Source: Hepsetus odoe
Lineage: Eukaryota > Chordata > Actinopteri > Characiformes > Hepsetidae
Reading direction: 5' to 3'
Assembly (NCBI GenBank): GCA_017165825.1
Contig: CM029372.1
Coordinates: forward strand, 8,769,481 to 8,833,480
DNA length: 64,000 nt
The position numbers and the translations under genes are program-made. Position 1 is the first letter of the stretch, and each line of letters starts with the position of its first letter. The notes below the pieces were generated by a model. The model made no database searches. It was given only the letters and a program-made list of their open reading frames with translations, and had not been told where the DNA came from. Shown piece after piece: positions 1 to 13,082 of the stretch.

Positions 1-309
1 CCACAGTCTCGAGGGGGTGGGCATGGTTCATCCACTGTGCGCTCAGCCCGTGCGGCTACATCTGCTCGGCGCGAGCGCGCGTCCGCTCCACTGAGAGAGG
101 CGCGAGGCGGCCGGAGCCATAGTGAAAGTGCAAACGGAGCTCGTGCGCGCGCGCGTGAATGTGAGTGTGTGTGGGTGTGTGTGTGTGTGTGTGTGTGTGT
201 GAGATGAAGTTGCGGAGGGAGTGCGCGAGGTCACGGCTGCATTCCTCCAGCGCGCTCTTTGTTTCCTAGGGAGTTGTGTTTCCTTCCAATCCCAGGTGAA
301 CCTGCCGTG

Positions 310-381
<72 letters not shown>

Positions 382-660
382 ATAAGTGCGTGTTGTTGGG
401 CAGCGACAAGCACCGACTGCTACCCCTCGTGCTCTGACTCCGACATCTTAAATTCCTTCCGCGGATCCGCAGGTAGCGCAGAGCAGGTAGTAACCAAGGC
501 ACGCCCCCTCCTCCTTTTCAGGTAACAGTACGCCACGCCCCCTCCCTGCCAGACTCCGGGCGCGAGAAGCAGCTTGGCCGCAGCAGTGCGTGCACAGCCA
601 CTGCGCGAGGATTCACGAGTCACGCGCTTTCCCTCCTTTAGTTCAGTGTGCACTGAAAAA
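1..660. promoter_or_regulatory. CpG-rich block, candidate promoter or first-exon region
   Basis: The block is much richer in GC and CpG than the DNA after it, with several GC-box/KLF-like CACGCCCC motifs near 501-545. It also holds a (GT)n tract at about 162-201 and a (CT)n tract at 312-373. The open frames across it are low-complexity (Ser/Leu, Arg/Glu, His/Thr repeats) and are rejected as genes. A CpG island with this composition usually marks a vertebrate promoter. The transcribed strand cannot be told, and the block may continue beyond the left edge of the window. Confidence 0.4.
312..373. repeat. (CT)n microsatellite
   Basis: About 62 bases of uninterrupted CT dinucleotide within the CpG-rich block. 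It produces spurious Ser/Leu and Arg/Glu open frames. Confidence 0.97.
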
Positions 661-1213
661 AAAAAATCATCCTGCCTATTAAAAATGGGCGCATCGTTTC
701 CAGATGACTGAATGTCTTACATCAACACATCAGCCCCAAACAAGGAAACAAAAGCGATTGTGTGAATGGACTGTAAGTTACTGGACTCTGACATCTACCA
801 AACTAGTGCTCAACGTAAAGAAACTTAGGCAAGGGTCTTATACATTCAGCTACAAAAGATGAATAAATATGAAGCGAAATGTTTCTATATAAGTTTGTTG
901 ATTTTGATATGAATAAATTTGCTAAAAGGAGAGCACGTGTTTATTTAGAGCATTTTGCCATTTACTCTTCATAGTCTGCAGCAGCAGGAGGGCAGAGTTT
1001 CAGCTGTTCATGGCTGTGCTTATCAGTTATCAAGACTTGGTCAGAATAGTTCATTAAATAAATGACAGATCGCATGATGGGGGAAATGTAATGCTATGCT
1101 GGGCACAGGTGTTCCCAGGAGAAGGAATAAGAAACTGAAGATGACTGAAAAATGATGCGAGAGATTGCCTGTGCCACAGTCTTCGTTAGATTGGCACAGT
1201 CAATGCCTGAAAA
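661..1213. other. AT-rich spacer, nothing recognised
   Basis: A unique-looking AT-rich stretch between the CpG block and the first SINE. I see no open frame of note, RNA gene or repeat in it. Confidence 0.5.
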
Positions 1214-1410
1214 GGGGTTGCGGTGGTCTAGTGGTAGGGTACTTTTCTATGGACCTGTGGCTCAAGAGGTCCCAGGTTCGAATCCCACCTCTGGCACTAC
1301 CACCACTGGGTCCCTGAACAAGACCCCCTGAGTGTCTCCAGCGGGACTGTCCATGTAATTAGGAAGTCGCTCTGGATAAGAGCGTCGGATAAATGGCGTA
1401 AATGTAAATG
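1214..1410 (+). mobile_element. tRNA-derived SINE with fish-type 3' tail
   Basis: The head has pol III promoter boxes: an A-box-like GTGGTCTAGTGGT and a B-box-like GGTTCGAATCC at about 1276. The tail contains TCTGGATAAGAGCGTC followed by an AAATG-rich end (about 1371-1410). This tail type is shared by several widespread fish SINE families. About 197 bp, probably near full length. The family name is not certain from memory. Confidence 0.8.
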
Positions 1411-1554
1411 AAAAGTAGGCTGAATGCAGACAATTCGTTTCTGAAAATCTAAAGCTACATACAGTCGTATCAGTGAGCTACACCACATTTTGCCCTTGTC
1501 ATGATTTGAAAACATCAGCTGCCAATTACACTATGCCAAAATTTCAGGGTTAAT

Positions 1555-1772
1555 GATTCAGCAGTCAGCACTGTCAGTGACAGTGGTTCTGGGTTCGATC
1601 CCCAGATGGGGTGGCCTGGGTCCTTTCTGTGTGGAGTTGGCATGTTCTCCTCATTTCTGTCTGAGAGTCCTCTGGTTGCCCTGTCGTCCTCCCAAGTGAG
1701 GAAGTGACCCTAATCAGGATAAGCAATTAAGATGATGGATGGATGGATGGATGGAGAGATGGATGGACGGAT
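1555..1772 (+). mobile_element. DANA/Mermaid-like SINE with (GATG)n tail
   Basis: A B-box-like GGTTCGATCCC at about 1592 is followed by the CTTTCTGTGTGGAGTTGGCATG block that is common in fish SINEs of the DANA/Mermaid type. It ends in a (GATG)n tract at about 1733-1755. The body is shortened and diverged. Family assignment is from recall of the conserved block. Confidence 0.65.
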
Positions 1773-3424
1773 CAATCAATAGAATGTGTCCAAAATGGTT
1801 TTCAAAGACACTGAAAGGTAAGTACGCTTCTTTTTTTTTGCTTCCCCTGTAAAGATGCTCCAGGAGGGACAACATGCACTCATCATTGTATTCAAAGTGA
1901 TCAAACAATACATCTTTCCTCTTTGAGTATCCTGACATACCAATGTAGAGAGGAATGAAGCTCTGACATTCTCCAGTACTCCAGCAGCCCTGGGATACTA
2001 CGATCAAAAAAAAGAAAACTCCCTCTTGTGGTGATAAGCTTCTTAGTAACCATGAAAGCCTCAATTACATACAGGATCACAGGATTACATGGAAGACATT
2101 TGATTAGTAACGAAGGAAGACTTATTGCTACTAAGCAAGGTATTTATATACACCATTCCCTGCAGAAATTTGCTGGTATGGCAAGAAATATAGGCATGAA
2201 TACAGGATGGTTATGGGTGGTACTGTGTTCTCTATAATTTGGTAGTACCAAATCAGTGGTGCAAGTCCTTCGCTAATAACAGCTAGAACCCCAGGTATGT
2301 ACTTTTGACAGCAGCAAAATATAGTTTGTAATGGTCTTACCTTAATGAACATTGCCAAATTTGGTGGCTTTGCTGCTGAACAACGGTACAGTTTTTGCAG
2401 TTTTTCTCTGGGTGAATTGTTTCTGTCTTTGGTTTGTAATGAACACAGCAATACGTGTGAGCTCATATTCACATTGGTCAGTGGCACTGTTGGCCTTAAA
2501 TATTAATCAACAAAGCAGAATACACAAAAATACACACACACTCGAAATAAAAGTGTAAAATGTGCTCTGTTTATGTGGTAAATGTCACTCATCTCTTAAT
2601 ATGAGACATTGTTGTTGACATAGAGAAGCTGTTAAAACCTCAGAGGGTCTTTGTTGCAGGACATGCCATATTTTACAATTCTAAGAAGCTGAATTTCAAA
2701 ATGAGGCCACTAATTCCAGATGGTCCTCGGTACGACTGAACCTCAGTAAAAAAAAAAAAAAATCCACATGTCTCGTTTTTGATGTGTTCCTGTAAAAATG
2801 ATGGTACTGTTTGTCATTGTGGACAAAGGGTGGGGATTTCCTTACTTAGTTTAATTAAAATCTTCAAAGGACCACCACTTTTATGGACCCTTATTGTCAG
2901 GACAACATGTGTCATTTTTGTGTACTTTTTGTGCCATAGCAGATCACGTCATACTTGTGTGCATTGTTTGCAGATGGTGTTCATTGTTTTTTTGTTGTTG
3001 TTGTTTGTTGGTGGGGGGGGTTTCAAGCAAAATGCCTTAAAGAGAAATACATTCTGGACTTCAAAACTGTTGAAAATGAGTTCAAACGTGAATGGAGACG
3101 AAGTACAGGATCATAGAAATCATACAATATATTGAGCCACTAATCCAGATTTATCCAACTAGACTCCTGATCTCTTTCGGTTTCAGCCTCAGTGGCAACC
3201 AAGCAATGTATGGCATGTATGGCTACATGAAGATACTATCATGATATTGTCACTGATGTAATTTAAGATATCAGTCCATAGAGAAAAATAGTCTCGCAGT
3301 TATTTTAGACATGTCTGCTGTGTTAGAACACACAAAAAAGAATCAGCAGTGTCACATTAAAAAAAAACAAAAAAAAACAATGTTTTTTTTTAAACAGGCA
3401 GTTGGCCCTTGCTCTTTAGTGAAA
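1773..3424. other. AT-rich spacer without recognised genes
   Basis: The open frames here are short and lack recognisable domains. Homopolymer runs occur at about 2748-2762, 2983-3020 and 3360-3393. No splice-bounded exon or RNA gene was recognised. Confidence 0.5.
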
Positions 3425-3627
3425 AAGTGAAGTGAAAGTGACTATCCTTGTCATTGTGAAACGCAGCACAGCACAACACAATGAAACTCAGCCTCTGCAT
3501 TTCACTCAGGGGGCAGCTATTGAAAGCGCCCGGGGAGCAGTGACGGGGACGGTACCTTGCTCAAGGTACTGGTGAGGGAATCAAACCCCCAATCTTCTGA
3601 TCCGGGGCAACTCCCTAACCACTAGGG
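3425..3627 (-). mobile_element. tRNA-derived SINE, family A (copy 1)
   Basis: On the - strand it has a tRNA-like head ending in CTAGTGGTTAGGGAG, a B-box-like segment, a TGAGCAAGGTACCGTCCC block, and a tail ending in AGTCACTTTCACTT. The same order of blocks recurs at 21859-22038, 34873-35107, 57485-57781 and 61434-61677, which defines one dispersed family in this window. Confidence 0.85.
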
Positions 3628-4199
3628 ATGTCTACACAAGTGCCCTTGAATGCATTGATCCTGCACTATTACCTACAGTGCTGTTGTTATAATAATTCCC
3701 TCCAACACAAAAATAGCATCCAGCTCTCTCTGCTCTTTTCATTTTCCTCCTTCTCTGCACTGCTGAGAAGGAAAGGGAAAGAAGTGTTCCCACTTTCATT
3801 TTGGCTTAGTGGTAGGAGATATGTCTTCCTGTCTCTTTAAATATTATTAAGTAGTCTTGACCAATAGCTAAATAAGAGAAGCCACCGGGCATTGCCGTGT
3901 TTGTGTGGGAGCTGGTTCAGCTGGAACTGTGGCTGCACTAGGCCAGGGGAATGGATTTATCAAGCATGCCAAACCGAGGAGAGGCGTCTGGGTCTGCCAC
4001 ATCTGCACACATGCTGCAGCCCCTGGACGTCCCCACCTCTGAGCCCCTATAGGCCTCTCATGTCATGGTGTAGGGCCTCTGAGCTTCAGGACTTGATTAC
4101 AGAGAGTTTCCATTTCAGCTTGACTATCACGCATTTCTTCCCATTCCAGCCATGCATACAGTCTTAAAAATCAAGGTGAAAAAAGGGTACTTTGAAGCA
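3628..4199. other. Spacer, mildly GC-rich, no gene recognised
   Basis: Moderately GC-rich DNA at about 3885-4110 with a 91-residue open frame that has no recognisable domain. No other feature is supported. Confidence 0.4.
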
Positions 4200-4785
4200 A
4201 TGTGATAAAGAAACCACTGTTGGTTCACGTAAGAACCTTTCAGTGGATGGTTCTTAACCTTACACTACTCACAAAGAGATTTTACCAGTAGACTTCCTTT
4301 GACGTCAATAGTGTTAAGAGAATGTAAAAACTTCTTAGGGATGATAATGTCAGTTAATGTTGTAATAGCAGTTAAGCAGAGAAAAGGCCATTCAAGATCA
4401 ATGTTGCAGAATCAGCTGCACAAAGCCCTTCTACAGCAGCTTTGCCTTGATTGGTTGAAATAGTTTCATTTAATTAATTCAGAATTCTGTATGATTTTAT
4501 ACTTGACTTGTCATATGCCATATGCATAGTACTAAAATTGCAGTCAGCTGCTCTGCAGTAATGGGACTTGAAAGGCAGCTGCAGATGTATCCTGCTATAT
4601 CTGCAACATTACTGTATTTTTCCGGTAAAGGTTTATTATTGTGATGTCTCAGAAGAACCACTTTTTGTTCCTTAAATAACCATGTCTGAAAAACCTTGAA
4701 GAACCTTTTAAAGGCATTTCAGTTACAAAAAAAAATAACTCCTCCACTGAATGGTTCTTTAGGGAATCAGAAGTAGTTCTTCTAT
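4200..4785. mobile_element. MITE-like element with imperfect inverted ends
   Basis: The left end contains GTAAGAACCTTTCAGTGGA (about 4228-4247). The right end, read on the opposite strand, contains CTAAAGAACCATTCAGTGGA (about 4744-4763). These form imperfect terminal inverted repeats about 590 bp apart. Fish genomes hold many MITEs rich in GAACC/GGTTC motifs. A related fragment may lie at about 14565-14760. No coding capacity. Confidence 0.4.
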
Positions 4786-7600
4786 AGCTTTTACGCAAAT
4801 AACGCTACAGCACCTTGTTTGGCTGATTACTCTGCATCTAAAAGTTACACTATGCCTTTTCAGTGAAAAGCAGGTTTTCTGAGGTTCTGGTCCTTTCTGC
4901 CAAAGCCAGAGTGCCACAATTGAAAAACGTGACTCAGTAAATGTCTAAAAAAGAAGCTGTGTTTTTACTCGCTTCAAATGCTAATTTGCCATTTCAGATA
5001 TGGCTCACTTTGCACAGCAGGAGCTATGCCAGCTTGTCAAGTACCGCATGTATTTTTCCTGTCCGAGCAATCTCAGAGATGGCTCGGGACGTCTGTATTG
5101 ATTTACTCTTCTCCAACAGGACCTGTGACGCATTGCCAAAGCCCACTCAGATACACTTGATTAGAACAAGTCTGTGGCTTAAAAAAAAGAAAAGACTCAG
5201 ACTTGAACTCCAGTACACCCCTTTATCTGTGAAAGAGGGGATTTCTGCTTCCTCTGTCTGGTTCTTGTGCCAGCAACATGGTGATCGAACCTCAAAACTC
5301 TTTAGTGTTTCTAAGAGGACCCCATACTGTATCAGAGCCAGAATGGCCCTCTCCACCGTGTATGTGGGGGAAGTACAGATAAGAACTGAATGGCTGGATT
5401 GAATTTCAAGCCATTGAACTAGAGATCTGTTCTGCTAACAGACTGACTACATACAAACTAGTCAAATTGTACTACTGTACACACACACACGCACATACAC
5501 ATACATACATATAGAGGCCGAGTAATAATAATTTTAAAAAAAGAATGAAAATATTTACGGGTGTACCACACTTTATGTTTTGAGAAACTTGGGTTAAAAC
5601 AAAGTACAAAATATGACTTGCATGATAAACTTAGACATTAGTCATTCTACCAAATAATGAACTATAGAATTGAGAGTTACTGCTGCATGGTTTCATGAAG
5701 AGAGTTGAAATATTTTATGAGATAAATTAAATAAAAGTAATCTCATGTGTAGTTAGCATCACTCTCCATGCTCCTTGATATTCTTTACGTTACTTCTCAA
5801 GCTCGGCTTTCTCCTTTATTTTGGCTACAACAAAGTATACTCTTGTGAAATCTACTGACCATCTGTCTATTGAAACTTCAATTGGATCATGTGATCAAAA
5901 TGATTTCTGCATTTCTGGCTCAGCTCTCACCTGTAGAACAAGATTAGTTAGGTCTAGGTCAGTCAGATGCTACTGCATGCGCTAGTTACCCTAGAACAGC
6001 ATATCCCAAAGTGTGGTACTGGAGTGCACAGGCCCTGTAGGGGAAGCATCAAAAAATCTAAGTACTATTAAAAATGGATTTATTTAGCTATTTATTACTT
6101 TGGTGTGCTCCTCCACAACAGAGTACCTGAGGCTGGTTTCTCTGTTTTGACATCAGTTAAATATAGTCAGTGACATAATGCTGTTGTCTCTGAAGAGGGT
6201 AGCATCAGTTTTCTCAGGATGTACATTTTAAAATTGTTTCATCACCCTGCTCATTCCTGTTTCCCTTTAGAAGTATGGCTATGTCATGTTGAGGCTATTG
6301 AGGGCTGTACATGAAGTGTTTATTTATCAAAGGAGGGGCTTTGCCTGCGACAGAATGATTCTCTCCCAGTCTCTCTCAGCTTCACACACTAACACATGCA
6401 CATGCATACCTTACAGACACCTGTAGATGTTTGAACTGGGCCTTGTGCAAACATAGACACTACTTTGGGCCACTGTGACTATGAGAAACTCCACATGCAG
6501 AAAATGCCCTCTGTTCTATCATGTGTATGTGTGGCTGGTTGGGTGTGTATACTGTGTTTGGCCACGTATGGGGAAGCATAACATTAAGACTGTTTATGCT
6601 TAATTATAGGTGAATGAAAATTCAAGCCAACAAATCCAAGTGTGCAAAAAAATGGTATTTGCTGTCTTACTTATTGATACTAATGCAGTTTTCTGTTATT
6701 TCTACTATACCTTTAAAAACCCCCTTAATGTGCTCAGTATTTAGTTTACATTCAATTTGGCAGCTTTAGCCTCCATCCTGTACCATAGGATCCTTTGTAA
6801 GTGTAGATGGGCACATTATGTTGCGGCCTGGCCTTCTGGCCAGCAGACAAGTTCCTTTCACACAGAATCAAAACAGCAAAGAATATCAGTATCAATCGCC
6901 TCTCAGCTTCTCCTTCACCACTTCAGTCAGCCTGTGGCTTGGCAGGGCCTCCTGTGTGTGCGGATGTATTTGAAGATTAATTTGAGGCATTATAGTAAAA
7001 CGGAAACTTCATCGGTCATATCAGGCCAGTTGGAGTTATGGAGTGTATTATGATATAATAATTTCATACCAACTCTTCAGTGCCATCAGAGTTTAGTCAC
7101 ACTATTGCACATGAAACCAAGGGTAAAACATGTTGATTATTTATCTACCATAAGAGCAGTAAAGGGGCAACCAAATGGCTATAATTGGAAAGGTGCTATT
7201 ACAGTAGCAGGCCTTGTGGCAAGCCATGAGTGCATGTTGCCATTTATCAAATTTACACCCCATTGTGGCTCTTTTAAACTTGGGACATTCTTTGTCCTAT
7301 GTAGTTCATAATTCATGTCATACGCTGTCAGCAGTGGCCGTGCTTTTCTAAAATCAGTTTGGACCATCAAAATGGTTTCTACCAAAGCAAAAGCTTGGTA
7401 TCACTTCACAGGTCAGTCATTATGAAGCTTCACGATACCTTCATATGCCTTTTGACCACTGAAATAAACTTGCATGAATATTCATAAATGTTTATTCTAA
7501 TAAGTATAAGTATATTGTTATAAAGACTACTTCTCAGAAAGTCATTTGAAAACTGCTACACAATTAAACCAGTATAAACTTCCATATCATTTGCAAATAT
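4786..7600. other. AT-rich spacer, no gene recognised
   Basis: The longest open frame (4941-5402 +, 153 residues) has no recognisable domain, and shorter open frames overlap it on both strands. A short imperfect CA tract lies near 5480-5512. I see no RNA gene or clear transposon here. Confidence 0.4.
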
Positions 7601-7762
7601 AGGAAAGAGGAAAAGAGGAAGACCAAAGAGGAGGTTTATGGACGTGGTGAGAGAGGACATGAAGGTTTGAAGTAGGAAGATGCAGAGGACAGGAAGAAAT
7701 AGGGACAGCTGATCCACTGTGGCGACCCCTAAACGGGAGCAGCTGAAAGAAAAAGAAGACGA
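7601..7762 (+). mobile_element. LINE 3'-end fragment (RTE-like)
   Basis: The + strand preserves the end of a fish non-LTR retrotransposon: a segment coding for a Gly-Arg-Pro-Lys-Arg-Arg-type basic stretch, then the GTGGCGACCCCTAA.CGGGAGCAGCTGAAAGA terminus (about 7720-7752) and a purine-rich tail. This is a 5'-truncated insertion of about 160 bp, as is usual for LINEs. Assignment to RTE is from recall of the reverse transcriptase C-terminal pattern. Confidence 0.65.
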
Positions 7763-10700
7763 TCACTTTACAAATACAGGCCTTCAGTGTTACCAAATTT
7801 CAAATCTTTAATTAAAACTGATTTCATCACATAAACTTTATCAAATGTTAAATGTAAGATTTTATTCTGAGCAAATTTGGACCAGTCCATTCATCAAACG
7901 TTCATGCAATGTAAACTGGAAAATGATATTCTGGTCAAATGGTATTCTAAAAAAAATTTCTAAACCTAATACTGGAATACAGATAGAAAGTTTTGATGTG
8001 ACAAATACACAATGTCTAATGAGTACAAATCCTGCAAATTTCTTTCATGTGTGAAATCTTATTTCTGCTTTAGTCTTAGGCTTGGCTGAAAGCATCTTGT
8101 CAAATGCTGCTCATCTGTGTTTTGGCTCCATCAAGCTCTCCTACTTTGGCTTCATACACAAAAAAACCCTGAGGTATGGTGGATTTACCAGAGCACCTCA
8201 CAACTTTGCATGACTTGTAAAGCTCTCGGCACATCTTCTATTCCATCTTCTGCCTGCTGTCTGCTGACCTTATGAAATGTTTCATATAAAAAATAACCTC
8301 AAACAAAGTACCAATTTGGGGTTAGCATTGTTCAAACAAGCTTGCATACACTAACAAATCACAGACATTTGTGTTTTGTTAAGCATGTTTTTAAAATATA
8401 CAAGTGACATTAACTCTACCGAAGTCTGTCATCATAACTGGACATGGATGACTCCATTTTTTCGGACAATATGGCTGCAAAGAAAGGCCACATGCTTTTA
8501 TTGCATGCAGGTGAAGAAGGCAACACACTGCTAGGTTTCAGCCAATGGGGCGTCACAGAAAGGCCCACTTCCTTTGAAAAATGAATGTTAGTAGCCTACA
8601 GAACGAGTTGGGTCCATGCAGTCTCTGTGTTTACTCCTGTTCTGTTTTGCTTTTTTTTTCAATGAAATGCCCAAGAAGGGAACATACTTAAGCACCTAAG
8701 CACCATCCTAACATCAGCTTACTACACTTAAAGTGAACATACTCTAGCAGTTTCTAAATATTAGTTCTATCTGCCACATATATTCTTGAAAATAAGGGTG
8801 CGAGAAATACTTCTGTGCATGATTCTGTGCACTTTTGGTTCCCTGAAAAATCTTTCATTGGGTAGATCTTAGATTTTTTTTTATGTGCGTGTGAACAATC
8901 TTGAACAAACTGCTTGTGTTACAATCATTTTCCATAAGGTTGTCTATTATCCATGGGAGTTAATCCAGGAAACAGCGTTTTTTCCTCTTTGCCACAAAGT
9001 TGTCACTTACAAATGTCAATTACAAATACAATTGACTGAAGAATTCCTCAGCATTCACTGACTTTAACAACACCCCAACAGCTTCTACTCTAAGTCAAAA
9101 GCCTTTCTGTTCAGCGAAATGCTTAAAAATTATGGGCCATGATAATCAACTACAAATGCAGAAGACTAAGGTCATATTTTAAAAAGTATCCCCCAAAAAC
9201 ATGCTCTCAGAGTACAACTGAAGGGATACAATGGGCTCCAGCCAAAGTGGTGCTTGCTAGAGCTTGGCTTCAGCAACTTGTGTTTGTGTTCTCCTGTGGT
9301 GAAAAGGGCAGCACGCTTCTTTTCAACCGTCATTTTTCCCAGTCTATGTGGCTCTTTTTCGCAGTCTGCTGACAGGCTTTCATGACCTAAATGACCTAAA
9401 AAAAACAGCTTGCAAAGTTGTGTGTGCGTATGTATGTTTGGGGTGTTCATCTTCAACCAGGCTAAATGAGACCATGACCTCATCGTACACAGATGACAAT
9501 GACATTTTCAGAGCTGTCAATAAAGTGCTGTTTTTCAAACACAAGAGCTTTGAGTTGGTTTTAGACCCGTATGATGAGTTCACCACTCTATTTCAGCTTG
9601 AATGATGCATCAGAGAATTTATAAACAATTAGGGCCACATTCACGTGTGAAATTCATCAGTCACGGTTTTCTTGACCACTGAGCAACAGATGACTTTAGC
9701 TCTTTGGACCACTAGGGCCTTATGGTGCACTATATACATCTGCATTCCCATTTGCAGCGCTTTGGTCAGGAGTTTTAGGCCAGTTCTTAAGAACGCATAT
9801 ACAAGACAAGTGTCCACAAACTCTGTGTGACCTATTCTTATTCCTAGAAGAAAAAGAGTGCATGAGAGTGGAGCTTTAGACATGCTACATTTTGGTCAGT
9901 TGTGCTCATTCTTTTCACAGGATTTATTTGTTTTTGGTCAAAATGGACTCTTTGGCCTTGGTCAAGCCCAATCTTGCAATCGGGAGTGGCAACATGAGAA
10001 GGGATTAAAACTTTTCCGTTGACCAGCAGTTCATCCCGGCCCAAATTCTGGTCCCAATTGAATGCTTTTTCCCGTCAACGAAATAAGAATGATCAGTTCT
10101 TTACAGGAATGTTATGAAATTTTAGTATATCCTCACTGAAAAACTGCGGACGCCTAAAAAACAGGAGATACGTCTGCGGACAATGAAGTCCCTTGGTCAC
10201 CCATCAGTGCACGAGGCAATAAACTTCAATTTAGTTTATCATAATAAGGCCTTAAAACCATGCTATTACAGTTCCCAAATGGACATCTTACCAATACCAA
10301 ATCATAGAGGAGAGATATTTTAAAGGATTTGGAGAGTATTAAGCAGCAATATGGTATGGAAAAAATTTATCATTTCCAACTGCAGTCCAATTTTCACAAA
10401 AAGGCATTGACCCTATTTTGCAAAGCGCCCCATGCAATTAAAAAACATTGCTTGTGAATCATTAAGAAACAATGAGGAAGTTATTATGCTGTATCTGTAA
10501 ATTTGTTTTTATGAATGATTACACATAAGAAGCCATTTGTAAATCCTGTTTCCTTCTGTTTGTTTCATGTTGTGTGTGGCCATTTGTTGCTGTTACTCTT
10601 AACACAGTTCAACAAGCCTGGGTCAAGCAGCTCAGATGTATTGAGGCCAAACCATTCACTGCCAAACATACAACAGATTTGTTGAATTATTGGCTAAACA

Positions 10701-12894
10701 GAAGACTCAATATTCATAATATTGTAAGTTTTTTCTTCTTCAGTGACAGTTATGTAAATACTCATGTTTTCCAGTAGATGGAGACAAATCTTTGCCTCTG
10801 GAGGAGAGTGGCTCTTCCATCAGGTAATGTCTAGGCATGTTGATAAAAGATCACATTATTAAATAAAATTTTCTGTTTTTTCAGTCAAATTCTGCATGTT
10901 GTCTGTGCTGCAAGTTGTAGCGACTTCTTAGACACTATACGCAGCAAGAATGAGAGCAAGAGAAACAGGTGGGGGGGACAAATGTTTCTCATTGGTGGTT
11001 AATAGGGAAAGCCATTTTTCATTAATATTTTTGTATAGTCACTTAGAAGTTTTCCTTTAAGATCAACTTTGCTTCAGGGTAAGAAGAAAGTTTGTGAGCT
11101 TCTGGAACCACTAGAGGGCACAACTCTAAAAGAATTTACAGCTCACTGCACTGCAGAATGCCCTTTGACACTGGCAAACAAAGCGAGGCTGTGCATTTAG
11201 GAGAAATCCTTCTTCCTCTGCACCACCATCTTATACAGCAGCGTCCAGTGTTCTCAGTGTTTTTAAGTCCATAAGAACTTACTGAAGCCAATGAAGAAAC
11301 ATCTTGTGTTTAACAAGATTAAGTCCAAATCAGCGCCACTTATTTCGTTCACTGATGAGTCATTTTTTATCAGCAGAAGGCATCATTTGACCGAGGTGAT
11401 CGATACAAATAAGGTCCATCTTCAGCATTGTAGATATAACTGGGTGTGACTCTAACTCCACAAGTTTTCTCCATAGTTTATACAACCAGGGACAAAATAA
11501 TGGAAACACCACGTGTATACTTACCTTTCTGGAACTTAATCACAATAAATAAATAATAAATAATGCCAGCTAGCAGTATGTGTCAATCTATCATCTATCA
11601 GGCCTTTAAAGTGTTTCAATCTCTTTTAAACGCCCTGATGAATTTCCATATACCTCTGTGGCTCAGTCCAAGCAACAAATCAAATAGCAAATAAACATAT
11701 AAATAATATAAATAAACATATAAATCTTTACATTATTTGGCACATTTAGCAGATGTGCCAAATATATAACAAATTTCATGCGGCCAGGAACTTGAAGCCT
11801 ACACTGCAGTAAAAAGGAACAAAGTATGATGAATGGTCTTTCACCCTTTTTTCTAAAAGAAGGATGGCATCAACTTACAGTGTCTGTTGCCAAGTGTGAA
11901 ACATGCTCCTGGAGCCATATAAGTATAAGAAGGGATCTCGTGGGAGGACACACAGATCATTTAACAGGACCAGGTGTAATAATGTTCTATCATGATGTGC
12001 CTAAATTCAAAAACAGCTTTTATCCAGAAGATTACCTTTTCAAGCAGGTAAAAGAAGTCTAATGCCATTCACTAGATTTAACTATTTTGAGTCCTAGAGT
12101 GCAGAGTAGTTTCTTCATCCCTCAGAGAACAGGCGGCTTAGAGAATGGCTCCACCACACATTGGTTAGGATTTCCAAGAAGAAAACAGCGTTCTAGGAAG
12201 TGTTTCTGTTGCACCCTGTATCAAGGACTTAAAATATGCTAGGATTAAAATGTGCTAGGTACTAGGCATAAGCATGCTGGATACAGAAATGATATGTTCG
12301 GGTAAACCGTTACTGAAGAGAAGCTGAAATGTATTTTTTAATCTAGCATGGTGTGTGGCAAACACACTCTTTAGATGAGCACAACAAACAGCTTCTTTGC
12401 ACTTATTGAAGGTCCAGCTAAAGTAGATAAATATGTGTAATGAGCCCATGCTGAGTTTTTTTGTGAGGGATGCTTGAACTGATCATTCTTGTTCATTCAC
12501 AAAAGCAGTTCATGATTTAAACGTAAGCGCCAGCACTTTCTTTTTTAGTGTACTTGTCTGGCAGATGTGTTAACATGACGTTTTTTCCCCCCCATTTAGC
12601 CAACCACTTTCTTCCATTGCTCCATAATCTAGCTCTGATGCTAATGTGCCTATTAGTATATATAGGTATATAGATGTTACCTGTTGGAAAATGTGCAGTA
12701 TGGGGACTTTGGATCATCTGCTTGAGCTGCTGCCACTAAGATTAACAAAAGCTTCACCCACTCTAGCAGAACCACCACTATCAGCTCTCCGGGCTTCCAA
12801 TTACAGACACTAATGGACTCTTTTAGCAGAACTCATCACTAAATTGATTAATTTAAGAAATGTACTTTCTCCTTGTTTCTTTCCTTCTTTATTT
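7763..12894. other. AT-rich intergenic DNA, no gene recognised
   Basis: Open frames are all short and without recognisable domains. Nothing resembles an exon with flanking consensus splice sites strongly enough to report. A CTCF-like motif at 11108-11121 is listed separately. A transposon-end-like sequence near 11490 was considered and rejected. Confidence 0.4.
11108..11121 (+). promoter_or_regulatory. CTCF-like core motif
   Basis: CCACTAGAGGGCAC fits the vertebrate CTCF core (CCAsyAGrkGGCrs) almost exactly, on the + strand. Motif match only; occupancy is unknown. Confidence 0.45.
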
Positions 12895-13082
12895 CTGGTG
12901 TCAACCAGAGAAGGATGGGTTCTCCTTTTGAGTCTTTGTTCCTCCAAAGGTTTCTTCCTCCTGTTTTTGGGAGTTTGTCCTTGCCTCTGTCACCCTCGGC
13001 TCACCCTCTGTAAAGCTGCTTTATGACAACAACAGTTGTAAAAGGCGCTATATACATAAAACTGACTTGATTTGACTTGACT
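12895..13082 (+). mobile_element. Dispersed fish repeat with (TTGAC)n-like tail
   Basis: It contains the blocks GATGGGTTCTCC, TCCTCCAAAGGTTTCTTCCTC, GTAAAGCTGCTTTATGACAA and GGCGCTATATA, and ends in repeats of TTGACT. This order is that of a very common fish interspersed repeat, probably a retroelement 3' end. It directly abuts the Tc1 remnant that follows. Confidence 0.65.

Noticed and set aside
1..660. First exon of wnt7b, a gene that neighbours let-7a-3/let-7b in other vertebrates
   Set aside because: No open segment on either strand resembles a Wnt signal peptide or N-terminal region. Only the promoter-like composition is supported.
1214..1300. tRNA gene suggested by A- and B-box-like sequences
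   Set aside because: It cannot be folded into a proper cloverleaf and continues into a SINE body and tail. The same reason rejects tRNA calls at 21859, 57485 and 61434.
4941..5402. 153-residue + strand open frame as a possible gene
   Set aside because: No domain, signal peptide or splice sites are recognised, and open frames of similar quality overlap on both strands.
6000..6060. hAT-like transposon end (CCCAAAGTGTGGTAC)
   Set aside because: The motif is too short and no partner end or 8-bp duplication was found.
11490..12062. Possible DNA transposon starting at CAGGGACAAAATAATGGAAACACC
   Set aside because: The left end looks like a transposon terminus, but I could not find a matching inverted end, and the open frame at 11826-12062 has no transposase motif.
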